This document shows positions 1-5,478 of a stretch of 5,760 nt of DNA, one piece after another. Numbering within the stretch: the first letter of the stretch is position 1; every line of letters starts with the position of its first letter. Below the pieces are notes generated by a model. The model ran no database searches and was not told where the DNA came from. It saw only the letters and a program-made list of their open reading frames with translations. The position numbers and the translations under genes were made by a program. The DNA lies in the NCBI GenBank assembly GCA_022795575.1, contig JAAWGY010000171.1, forward strand, positions 1 to 5,760. Direction: 5' to 3'. Origin of the DNA: Angelakisella sp. (lineage in GTDB: Bacteria > Bacillota > Clostridia > Oscillospirales > Ruminococcaceae).

Positions 1-26
1 CTCCCTCCTTCCGGTTGGCCTGACAA

Positions 27-115
27 GGTGCCTCCGGCGGATCTGATTCCCTGCGGGGGGATTCCCTCCCTTCGGTCGGGTGGTGCCTCCGGCGGATCTA
101 ATTCCCTGCGGGGGG
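27..115. repeat. Pair of 34-bp direct repeats
   Basis: Two copies of a 34-bp unit lie at 27-60 and 82-115. Each starts GGTGCCTCCGGCGGATCT and ends in a run of six G. They differ at one base (G versus A at unit position 19) and sit 55 bp apart. The 21 bp between them is pyrimidine-rich and ends in a GGTCGGGT stretch. There is no coding signal. Two copies with a short unequal context is not a CRISPR array. Short GC-rich units of this kind are typical intergenic clutter in GC-rich clostridia, and the repeat may continue to the left of the window. Function unknown. Confidence 0.8.
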
Positions 116-138
116 AACCCCTCCGTCGCCTGCGGGCA

Positions 139-185
139 TCCCTTCGGGAACGTGCCCTACGGGCAACCTCCCCTTTCAGGGGAGG
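139..185. repeat. Cluster of three short hairpins
   Basis: Three adjacent inverted repeats can be read directly: TCCC/GGGA at 139-142 and 146-149 (UUC loop), TGCCC/GGGCA at 153-157 and 161-165 (loop TAC), and CCTCCCC/GGGGAGG at 167-173 and 179-185 (loop TTTCA). No T-run follows the last one, so it is not a canonical terminator for an upstream gene. The cluster continues the repeat-rich stretch that begins at 27. From 186 to 316 I see only pyrimidine-rich sequence with no gene. Confidence 0.55.
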
Positions 186-316
186 CACGGCCTAAAAGCC
201 TATTCAAAATCTCCCGGTGCGCCGAATTGGTTCTAAAAACCCCACTGTCCCCACTCCTCTGCCCATCCCCACCATCCCGAAACCCTTCCCCTGTCCCCAG
301 CCGCGTACACCAAACC

Positions 317-344
317 TTGCTTTTCCCTTTTTTTCGTGTACAAT
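317..344 (+). promoter_or_regulatory. Candidate vegetative promoter of the MATE gene
   Basis: TACAAT at 339-344 matches the -10 consensus at five of six positions. It lies 16 bp after TTGCTT (317-322), which matches the -35 consensus at only the first three positions. Transcription would start near 351, giving a leader of about 23 nt before the ATG at 374. The stretch is locally AT-rich in a GC-rich setting, which supports a promoter. The weak -35 leaves this a prediction. Confidence 0.5.
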
Positions 345-373
345 AGTAGTATCTTGTTGAGAGGCGGTGCATC

Positions 374-1783
374 ATGACGGAATTCTTCCTAAACCGGCTC
401 TTTGACGGCCGGAGCATCCTGGGCAAAAGCCCGCCCCTGGGGGAGCTCCCCCCGCCCCCGGCCATCCTCCATGACGCCATCAGCATCGCCTGGCCCTCCA
501 TCCTGGAGTCCTTTCTGGTGGCCCTGGTAGGGGTTATCGATACCATTATGGTGGGGACGGTGGGGCCCGCCGCCATCGCCGCCGTGGGCCTCTGCACCCA
601 GCCCAAGTTTATCGCCCTGGCCCTCTTCATCTCCACCAACGTGGCCGTTTCTGCCATTGTTGCCCGCCGCAGGGGGCAGGGGAACCGGGACAGCGCAAAC
701 TCGGTACTGCTCCAGGCCTTTTCGGGCACCCTGCTGCTGGTGGCCTTTATCAGCGTAATCGCCGTCGCCTTCGCCCCCCAGATCCTGCGGCTGGCCGGCA
801 CCAACCAGGATACCCACCAGCAGGCGGTGGCCTACTACCGGGTGATTATGGGAGGGCTGTTCTTTAACGTCTGCTCCCTGGTGATCAACGCCGCCCAGCG
901 GGGCGCCGGCAACACCAAAATCGCCATGCGCACCAACCTTGTCTCCAACCTGGTGAACATCTGCTTTAACTACCTCCTGATTGGCGGCCACTTCGGCTTT
1001 CCCCGCCTGGGCGTCACCGGCGCCGCGCTGGCCACCGTCATCGGCACCGTCGCCGCCTTTTTGATGTCCCTTTACTCGGTCTCCCACCCGGAGGGCTTCC
1101 TCCACCTGAATTTCCGCCGCCTCTTCCGTTTTGACAGAGCCACCCTCGCCTCCATCTGGAAGGTCAGCTCCAGTACCCTGGTGGAGCAGATCTTTCTGCG
1201 GATCGGCTTCCTTTCCTTTGCGATGATCATCGCCCGGCTGGGCACCAACGCCTTTGCCGCCCACCAGGCGGGGATGAACATCATCACCATCTCCTTTTCC
1301 CTGGGGGACGGCCTTTCGGTGGCGGCGGTGGCGCTGGTGGGCCAGAGCCTGGGCCAGAACCGCCCCGACCTGGCCAAGATCTACGGCGGGGCCTGCCAGC
1401 GAATCGGCGTTGTTTTCTCCACCCTGGCCTCGGTGGTCTTCCTCACCCAGGGGCGGCGCATCTTCGGCCTGTTCTTCCAGGAGGAGTCGATGCTGGCCGA
1501 GGGGGAGATGATTATGCGCTTTACCGCCCTGATCGTCTTTCTCCAGATATCCCAGGTGGTGTTCTCCGGCTGTTTGCGGGGGGCGGGGGATGTGCGGTAT
1601 ATGGCCATGGTGAGCCTGGCCAGCGCCACCTTTGCGCGCCCTGTGCTGGGATGGCTCTTCTGCTACGGCATGGGGATGGGGCTTACCGGCGCCTGGATTG
1701 GCCTTACCCTGGACCAGGGGCTGCGGCTGGTGCTCAGCGGGGCCCGGTTTGCCGGGGGCAGGTGGACCAAAATTAAGATATAG
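374..1783 (+). CDS. MATE-family multidrug efflux transporter
   Basis: A 469-residue inner-membrane antiporter of the MATE family, which exports cationic drugs or metabolites in exchange for Na+ or H+. Length fits the family (about 440-480). Two homologous halves of six membrane segments each span roughly residues 35-240 and 257-458. Family motifs are visible: DTIMVGTVGPAAIAAVG (56-72), RGAGNTK (176-182), GVTGAALATVIG (213-224), AAHQAGMNI (295-303), VGQSLGQ (322-328), and, in the second half, LRGAGD (401-406) and GLTGAWIGLTLDQG (436-449), which mirror the first-half motifs. A proline-rich stretch (20-29) precedes the first segment. The ATG at 374 has a modest GAGAGG site (359-364) nine bases upstream, and the next Met is at residue 59 inside the core, so this start is firm. 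The gene stands alone, with its own candidate promoter and 302 bp before the next gene. Substrate cannot be told from sequence. Confidence 0.95.
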   Translation: MTEFFLNRLFDGRSILGKSPPLGELPPPPAILHDAISIAWPSILESFLVALVGVIDTIMVGTVGPAAIAAVGLCTQPKFIALALFISTNVAVSAIVARRRGQGNRDSANSVLLQAFSGTLLLVAFISVIAVAFAPQILRLAGTNQDTHQQAVAYYRVIMGGLFFNVCSLVINAAQRGAGNTKIAMRTNLVSNLVNICFNYLLIGGHFGFPRLGVTGAALATVIGTVAAFLMSLYSVSHPEGFLHLNFRRLFRFDRATLASIWKVSSSTLVEQIFLRIGFLSFAMIIARLGTNAFAAHQAGMNIITISFSLGDGLSVAAVALVGQSLGQNRPDLAKIYGGACQRIGVVFSTLASVVFLTQGRRIFGLFFQEESMLAEGEMIMRFTALIVFLQISQVVFSGCLRGAGDVRYMAMVSLASATFARPVLGWLFCYGMGMGLTGAWIGLTLDQGLRLVLSGARFAGGRWTKIKI

Positions 1784-1785
1784 CA

Positions 1786-1811
1786 AGGCTTATCATCTGC
1801 CGGCGAAGCCT
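1786..1811 (+). other. Weak hairpin just after the MATE stop
   Basis: AGGCTT (1786-1791) pairs with AAGCCT (1806-1811) across a 14-nt loop, starting three bases after the stop codon. A short TTTT lies about 10 nt downstream (1822-1825), so this could be a poor intrinsic terminator. The short stem, wide loop and distant T-run argue against an efficient one. Confidence 0.25.
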
Positions 1812-1834
1812 CGGAATACTGTTTTACTACACCG

Positions 1835-1890
1835 CCTTTGCGCCGGGGAGCTGCCCGGCGCGGGGGCGGTTTATTCGTCCCCGGCAAAGG
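1835..1890. other. 56-nt imperfect hairpin between MATE and noc
   Basis: CCTTTGCGCCGGGGA (1835-1849) pairs with TCCCCGGCAAAGG (1878-1890) over 13 base pairs with a two-base bulge (CG in the left arm), around a 28-nt loop. An alternative, mutually exclusive fold is a perfect 8-bp stem, GCGCCGGG (1840-1847) with CCCGGCGC (1854-1861). No T-run follows on either strand (the right arm is followed by AAAATAT), so it is not a standard terminator. Two competing stems could be a repeat remnant or a structured 3' end for the MATE transcript. Function unknown. Confidence 0.45.
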
Positions 1891-1969
1891 AAAATATCGC
1901 AGACTCCCCCTTGCTTCGGTGCCTTTCCGCCAGATGCCCCAAAAAGCCCCGGCGGCGGGTGGGGGAGAG

Positions 1970-1996
1970 GGTCGCATCCCGGCGAAAGCTGCGACC
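1970..1996. other. 7-bp inverted repeat upstream of noc
   Basis: GGTCGCA (1970-1976) is an exact inverted match to TGCGACC (1990-1996), separated by 13 bp. It ends nine bases before the candidate -35 element of the noc promoter, a position suitable for a regulator binding site. It could equally be a chance hairpin in GC-rich DNA. It does not resemble parS (TTTCACGTGAAA core) or the Noc site (TTTCCCGGGAAA core). Confidence 0.3.
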
Positions 1997-2004
1997 GAAA
2001 TAAC

Positions 2005-2033
2005 TGGAAAAAGCCGGGCCGTCATGGTAAGAT
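2005..2033 (+). promoter_or_regulatory. Candidate extended -10 promoter of noc
   Basis: TAAGAT (2028-2033; four of six to consensus) is preceded by TG one base away (TGG at 2025-2027), the extended -10 arrangement. TGGAAA (2005-2010; four of six to TTGACA) lies at the ideal 17-bp spacing. Transcription would start near 2040, about 45 nt before the start codon. It is the best-placed promoter-like sequence in the gap, but it is a pattern match only. Confidence 0.45.
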
Positions 2034-2072
2034 AGCAGCAGTGGACGGGACAAGCCCAAGGGAGACACAGAA

Positions 2073-2078
2073 AGGAGG
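2073..2078 (+). promoter_or_regulatory. Strong Shine-Dalgarno that fixes the noc start
   Basis: AGGAGG within AAAGGAGGTG (2071-2080) is a near-perfect complement of the 16S rRNA 3' end and sits seven bases before the ATG at 2086. The reading frame is open upstream to a GTG at 2041, but that codon has no comparable site. The 15 extra residues would be hydrophilic and would be encoded across the Shine-Dalgarno itself. The start is therefore 2086. Confidence 0.85.
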
Positions 2079-2085
2079 TGGGAGG

Positions 2086-2922
2086 ATGAAGCTGCCGGGA
2101 CGGCCCAAAACGGTAGGACAGGTAATCTCGCTGCCGGTGGGGAGCATCCTCCCCAGCCCCCACCAGCCCCGGCGGGATTTTAACATGGAGGAGCTGGATG
2201 TCCTTTCCAAAAGCATTGCGCAGAACGGCCTGCTTTCCCCCATCACAGTCCGGCGGGATCCCACAGGGGGAGGCCGGTACTTCCTGATTGCGGGGGAGCG
2301 GCGGCTGCTGGCCTGCCGCCGGCTGGGCTGGGAGGAGGTGCCCGCCATCGTCAGCGACGCGCCGGAGGCCAACGCCGCGGTGCTGACCTTGATCGAGAAC
2401 CTCCACCGCCAGGACCTGAACTGCTTTGAGGAGGCGGAGGGCATCTACGCCCTGATGAAGGAAAGCGGGCTGAGCCAGCAGAAGGTGTGCGCCATGCTGG
2501 CAAAGCCCCAGCCCACGGTGGCCAACAAGCTCCGGCTGCTGCGGCTGGACCCCCAGGTGCGGCAGTTTCTCATCGACCACGGCATGGGGGAGCGGATGGC
2601 CCGGGCACTGCTGGCCCTCCCGGGCACCGACCGCCAGCTGAAGGCGGCGCGGCACATCCTGCAAAACCAGATGAGCGCCCGGCAGGCGGAGGGGTACATC
2701 GCAATGCTTACCGGCCCACGGAAGGGGGGCCGCCGGCCCATGGGGCACCTGCGGGATTTCCGGCTGCTTTTTTCCTCGGTGGACAAGGCGGTGGAGGAGA
2801 TCAAGCGCTGCGGGATCTCGGTGGAGGCACAGACGACAGAAGAGGAGAACTTTGTTTGCTACACCATCCGGGTGCCCAAGACAGCGGCACCCCGGCGGGA
2901 GCGGCAGACCACCCCGGTATAG
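2086..2922 (+). CDS. noc: Nucleoid occlusion protein Noc-like (ParB/Spo0J family)
   Basis: A 278-residue ParB-superfamily protein: a CTP-dependent DNA clamp that loads at a specific chromosomal palindrome. Noc proteins spread there and block division over the nucleoid. Visible elements in order: the N-terminal core with HQPRRDF (26-32), the CTP-pocket box GERR (70-73; the usual third arginine of GERRxR is Leu75), ENLHRQDLNCFEEA (104-117), a helix-turn-helix around 129-154, ERMARALLAL (169-178), and a C-terminal dimerisation region ending in CYTIRVPK (258-265), which resembles the end of Bacillus subtilis Noc. Length is close to that Noc (283). The positions known to separate Noc from ParB DNA specificity read Gln142, Lys148, Arg153 and Arg170, against Q/K/K/R in Noc. 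The protein starts only about 16 residues before the core, without a clear amphipathic membrane helix. ParB (Spo0J) proper is the alternative, but the specificity residues and C-terminus favour Noc. It appears to be transcribed alone. Confidence 0.85.
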   Translation: MKLPGRPKTVGQVISLPVGSILPSPHQPRRDFNMEELDVLSKSIAQNGLLSPITVRRDPTGGGRYFLIAGERRLLACRRLGWEEVPAIVSDAPEANAAVLTLIENLHRQDLNCFEEAEGIYALMKESGLSQQKVCAMLAKPQPTVANKLRLLRLDPQVRQFLIDHGMGERMARALLALPGTDRQLKAARHILQNQMSARQAEGYIAMLTGPRKGGRRPMGHLRDFRLLFSSVDKAVEEIKRCGISVEAQTTEEENFVCYTIRVPKTAAPRRERQTTPV

Positions 2923-3007
2923 GACGGGGAAAGGAGCCGCAGAAGAGGCTGTTCCGGCACGCCGACCCCCGGCGGGCCGCCAGCATATACGCGCTTCCCA
3001 TAGCTGA

Positions 3008-3049
3008 CCCAAGGGGCCCCGCCGGCTTTTGCTGGCGGGGCCCCTTGGG
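3008..3049. terminator. 19-bp-stem hairpin after noc, possible terminator
   Basis: CCCAAGGGGCCCCGCCGGC (3008-3026) pairs with 3031-3049 over 19 uninterrupted pairs including one G-U, around a TTTT loop. It lies 85 bp past the noc stop. It is the strongest hairpin in the window and is well placed to end noc transcription. No T-run follows on either strand, so termination would not be by the standard intrinsic mechanism. A dispersed palindromic repeat is the alternative. The 85 bp before it (2923-3007) shows no gene. Confidence 0.45.
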
Positions 3050-3082
3050 CTGGGGCAGACAGCGCGAAGCCGCCTCCGCCCA

Positions 3083-3134
3083 TCCCGCGCCGGGGCGGGA
3101 TTCCGGGGCGGCAAAACCGCCCAATTACCTTTTT
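3083..3134 (+). other. Two further hairpins before the chemoreceptor promoter
   Basis: TCCCGC/GCGGGA (3083-3088, 3095-3100; 6-nt loop) is followed by GGGCGG/CCGCCC (3106-3111, 3117-3122; loop CAAAA). A TTTTT run occurs at 3130-3134, seven bases after the second stem. That is too far for an efficient terminator but could give weak back-up to the hairpin at 3008-3049. DNA becomes markedly AT-rich right after this point. Confidence 0.35.
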
Positions 3135-3165
3135 GTGGTATCGGTGCGAATTTTTCAAAAAGAGC

Positions 3166-3193
3166 TTGGCTTTTCTAAAAAACTGACGATAAT
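3166..3193 (+). promoter_or_regulatory. Candidate promoter of the chemoreceptor operon
   Basis: TTGGCT (3166-3171; four of six) and GATAAT (3188-3193; five of six) are separated by 16 bp in the most AT-rich stretch of the gap. Transcription would start near 3200, giving a leader of about 170 nt. Motility genes in Bacillota are often read by sigma-D (TAAA, about 15 bp, GCCGATAT). GACGATAA at 3185-3192 resembles that -10, but no TAAA lies at the right distance, so a vegetative promoter is the better reading. Confidence 0.45.
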
Positions 3194-3210
3194 CATAGTT
3201 GTATAGGAAA

Positions 3211-3278
3211 ATGAAGGGCGAAGTATGACCTTGTGCGGCCACAAGCAGCAGAGCCGCCGGGGCGGCGGAGCTCTTCAT
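3211..3278 (+). other. Potential three-way-junction leader of the chemoreceptor mRNA
   Basis: Three helices nest without conflict in the predicted 5' leader. A closing stem pairs ATGAAG (3211-3216) with CTTCAT (3273-3278). A first arm pairs CTTGTG (3230-3235) with CACAAG (3240-3245) around CGGC. A second arm pairs 3252-3258 with 3264-3272 over seven pairs with a two-base bulge. A further small stem, CCGGC/GCCGG, lies at 3301-3305 and 3310-3314, and the receptor's ribosome site follows at 3353-3358. I do not recognise a known riboswitch class: the conserved loops of c-di-GMP-I and purine aptamers are absent. The fold is read by eye. A 37-codon open frame (3225-3338) overlaps it and offers a competing explanation. 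Confidence 0.25.
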
Positions 3279-3369
3279 CCAGCGCCTGCCGGTCTGCCTG
3301 CCGGCCCCCGCCGGTATCCCTATCCGTGCCTGAATTAAAAAAAAGAAAGGCGAGGAGGAACTGAACATT

Positions 3370-5142
3370 ATGCTCAAAAACATGAAGATCAAGACCAGTT
3401 TGCTGATGGGATTCGGCATCACCATTCTGATCTCTGTCCTCATCATCATAAGCACACTGCTGATGATGAACAGCCAAAGCCGCCAGATGACCGACGTCAT
3501 CAACACCGAGATCAAGGCCTGCGACCTGATCAAATCCAGCCGGATCCATGCCAACATCGCGGCCCGGAACCTGCGGAACATCCTGCTGCTGCCCAATAAC
3601 CCCAACAATTCCCAGATGTTAGTGACCATCCAGGACGCGCTGACACAGCTGGATGCCGACATGGTGGCCCTGGCCCAGGTGTACCCGCTTAACGACAACC
3701 AGCTTTCCGAGTACACCCAGGCCATCAACAGCTGGAAGCAGGCGGCCAACGACATCCTTACCGCCGCCACCTCCGGCCGTACCGAGGACGCCATCCGCAT
3801 GGTGCAGACCGAGTGTATCCCCCGTCTGGACGCGCTGAGCGACATTTCCGAGGGAATGGACAGCGCCCTGAACGCGGTTAAAGACGCCACCGTTGCCCAG
3901 CAGGAGAAGAGCTTTACCTACATAACCCTCATCGTGGTTGGGGTACTGGTCCTGGCCCTGGTGGTAGTAATGACCATGATCACCAAGATTGTCCGGGGCA
4001 TCGTTGTGCCCACCAACCAAGTGCAGAAGGCGCTGGTTGGCTTTAGCGAGGGCAACCTGAAGATCCCGGTGGATTACCAGAGCAAGAACGAGCTGGGCGA
4101 GATGTGCGACGCTCTGCGCCGCAGCCAGCTGATCCTGGGCGGCGTCATCGAGGACGAGTGCGACCTGCTGAGCAAGATGGCCAGCGGCAACTTCAACGTC
4201 AAGAGCCGCAATCCCGACCAGTACGTCGGGGACCTGGTGGCGATTCTCCACGCCCTGCGCAGCATCAAGCAGAAGCTGAGCAGCACCATGGTTCAGATCC
4301 ATCAGGCCGCAGAGGAGGTTTCCTCCGGGGCGGATCAGGTTTCCTCCGGCGCCCAGGCCCTTTCTCAGGGCGCCACCGAGCAGGCCTCCTCTGTTGAGGA
4401 GCTGGCGGCTACCATCAACGATATCTCCGAGCAGATCAAGCAGAACGCGGACAACGCCCAGCAGGCCAGCCACATGGCGGACAACATGGGCCGTCAGATT
4501 GAGCAGAGCAACGCCCAGATGCGCGAGATGACCGTTGCCATTGACGAGATCAGCCAGCGCTCCAAGGAGATTGGCAAGATCATCAAGACCATTGAAGACA
4601 TCGCCTTCCAGACCAACATTCTGGCGCTGAACGCCGCTGTTGAGGCTGCCCGGGCGGGGGCCGCAGGCAAGGGCTTTGCCGTTGTAGCCGACGAGGTCCG
4701 CAACCTGGCCAGCAAGTCTGCCGACGCTTCCAAGAGCACCTCCTCGCTGATTGAGAGCTCTGTAAAGGCGGTAGAGAACGGCACCCGGATCGCCACCGAG
4801 ACCGCCAAGGACCTGATGGAGGTCGTAGAGGGCTCCCAGGAAATCGTTGCCACCATCAACCGCATTGCGGAGGCCTCCAAGCTCCAGTCCGACGCGGTGG
4901 CCCAGGTGACACAGGGTGTAGACCAGATCTCCAGCGTGGTACAGACCAACTCTGCCACTGCCCAGGAATCTGCTGCGGCCAGCGAGGAGCTGGCGGGCCA
5001 GTCCAACCTGTTGAAGGACCTGGTTGCCCAGTTTACCATCAGCGACGAGTTTGGTGGCGGCGGTGGGTCCTCCATGGGTGGGGAGCTGAGCTACCAGACC
5101 GTTCCGGACAGCTTTGCCAGCTACGACAGCGACAAATACTAA
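3370..5142 (+). CDS. Methyl-accepting chemotaxis protein, 4HB sensor
   Basis: A 590-residue membrane chemoreceptor that senses an external ligand and controls the CheA kinase. In order: membrane segment 1 (about 11-32); an extracytoplasmic domain (34-182) fitting the four-helix-bundle MCP type; membrane segment 2 (183-203); a HAMP domain (about 204-256) and a second HAMP-like stretch (about 257-306, with MASGNFNV at 270-277); then the cytoplasmic coiled-coil hairpin (about 307-556). The signalling tip is unmistakable: IAFQTNILALNAAVEAARAG (411-430), then GKGFAVVADEVRNLA (433-447). Likely methylation sites are ASSVEELAAT (339-348) and SATAQESAAA (528-537). Residues 557-590 form a glycine-rich linker and a polar, aromatic tail ending YDSDKY, without the NWETF receptor-tether motif of enteric receptors. 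AGGAGG (3353-3358) lies 11 bases before the ATG, favouring it over Met5. YjfB-like is encoded 44 bp downstream, probably on the same transcript. The ligand is unknown. Confidence 0.96.
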   Translation: MLKNMKIKTSLLMGFGITILISVLIIISTLLMMNSQSRQMTDVINTEIKACDLIKSSRIHANIAARNLRNILLLPNNPNNSQMLVTIQDALTQLDADMVALAQVYPLNDNQLSEYTQAINSWKQAANDILTAATSGRTEDAIRMVQTECIPRLDALSDISEGMDSALNAVKDATVAQQEKSFTYITLIVVGVLVLALVVVMTMITKIVRGIVVPTNQVQKALVGFSEGNLKIPVDYQSKNELGEMCDALRRSQLILGGVIEDECDLLSKMASGNFNVKSRNPDQYVGDLVAILHALRSIKQKLSSTMVQIHQAAEEVSSGADQVSSGAQALSQGATEQASSVEELAATINDISEQIKQNADNAQQASHMADNMGRQIEQSNAQMREMTVAIDEISQRSKEIGKIIKTIEDIAFQTNILALNAAVEAARAGAAGKGFAVVADEVRNLASKSADASKSTSSLIESSVKAVENGTRIATETAKDLMEVVEGSQEIVATINRIAEASKLQSDAVAQVTQGVDQISSVVQTNSATAQESAAASEELAGQSNLLKDLVAQFTISDEFGGGGGSSMGGELSYQTVPDSFASYDSDKY

Positions 5143-5186
5143 CTCGGTACAGCGGCTAAATTTTTACGGGAAAGGACTTGAGACGT

Positions 5187-5375
5187 ATGGATCCGATGGC
5201 GATTGCGGCTACCAGCATTTCGATGCATCAGGCTCAGGTACAGCAGGCGGTAGGGGTTTCGCTGATGCGGAAGGTGATGGATCAGCAGGAGCAGCAGGCT
5301 GCTGCGATTGTTGAGAACCTTCAGCAGGCGATTCCCTCCACCGTGCCGGGGAGCCACATGGACATCCTGGCCTGA
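5187..5375 (+). CDS. YjfB-family putative motility protein
   Basis: A 62-residue small protein beginning MDPMAIAATSISMHQAQVQQ and ending GSHMDILA. The pattern of a short N-terminal MD..A..S..M segment, an Ala/Gln-rich amphipathic helix with VGVSLMRKVMD (22-32), and a C-terminal GSHMDILA fits the YjfB putative motility family (Pfam YjfB_motility). Its Bacillus subtilis member belongs to the sigma-D motility regulon. There is no signal peptide or membrane segment. GGGAAAGGA (5168-5176) is the ribosome site, ten bases before the ATG at 5187. An in-frame TTG at 5178 lies too close to it, and the ATG at 5196 is too far. The gene sits 44 bp after the chemoreceptor, with no promoter that I can see between them, and is followed by a strong terminator, so the two are probably one motility operon. 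Biochemical role unknown; family assignment is by pattern, not search. Confidence 0.8.
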   Translation: MDPMAIAATSISMHQAQVQQAVGVSLMRKVMDQQEQQAAAIVENLQQAIPSTVPGSHMDILA

Positions 5376-5400
5376 GCGGGCCGAGAAGGGACAAGGAGAG

Positions 5401-5436
5401 AAAGCCCCCCGGGAGGAAGCTCCCGGGGGGCTTTTT
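5401..5436 (+). terminator. Strong intrinsic terminator of the receptor-yjfB operon
   Basis: AAAGCCCCCCGGGAG (5401-5415) pairs perfectly with CTCCCGGGGGGCTTT (5420-5434) around a GAAG loop, running straight into TTTTT (5432-5436). The 15-bp GC-rich stem, tetraloop and T-run make a classic rho-independent terminator, 25 bp after the yjfB-like stop. Confidence 0.95.
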
Positions 5437-5437
5437 G

Positions 5438-5469
5438 CTGCGCAGGGGCCTGTCCGTAAAGGCCCGCAG
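5438..5469. other. Bulged hairpin after the terminator
   Basis: CTGC (5438-5441) pairs with GCAG (5466-5469) and GGGCC (5446-5450) with GGCCC (5461-5465), with a four-base bulge on the left arm and a 10-nt loop. It fills the space between the terminator and the cloverleaf-like repeat and may belong to the same repeat block. Confidence 0.3.
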
Positions 5470-5478
5470 GGCGCTAAA

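Noticed and set aside
27..115. CRISPR array
   Set aside because: Only two repeats, a single 21-bp spacer, and no cas genes in the window.
389..1786. 465-codon open frame on the minus strand across the whole MATE gene
   Set aside because: It mirrors the MATE gene almost exactly. The product is low-complexity (Gly, His, Gln and Pro rich) with no domain. GC-rich third positions commonly leave the opposite strand open.
1784..2085. parS or Noc binding site near noc
   Set aside because: No palindrome close to TTTCACGTGAAA or TTTCCCGGGAAA is visible here or elsewhere in the window.
1663..3114. 483-codon open frame on the minus strand across noc and flanks
   Set aside because: It runs through the MATE end, both gaps, the 19-bp hairpin and noc. 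The translation is Arg/Pro/Gly-rich with no recognisable domain, while noc on the + strand has clear family motifs.
2487..3206. 239-codon + strand frame overlapping the end of noc
   Set aside because: It is out of frame with noc, full of Gly/Pro/Ala/His, and extends through the 3008-3049 hairpin.
3200..3369. c-di-GMP riboswitch upstream of the chemoreceptor
   Set aside because: Such riboswitches are common before motility genes, but the conserved GGGCAAACC-type segment and tetraloop-receptor layout are not present.
2859..3890. 343-codon minus-strand frame over the receptor leader and N-terminus
   Set aside because: It crosses hairpins, the candidate promoter and the receptor's sensor domain. 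The hydrophobic Met/Ser-rich product is the usual antisense of a helical-bundle gene.
5143..5186. Sigma-D promoter before the yjfB-like gene
   Set aside because: TAAA occurs at 5157-5160, but the sequence about 15 bp downstream does not resemble GCCGATAT.
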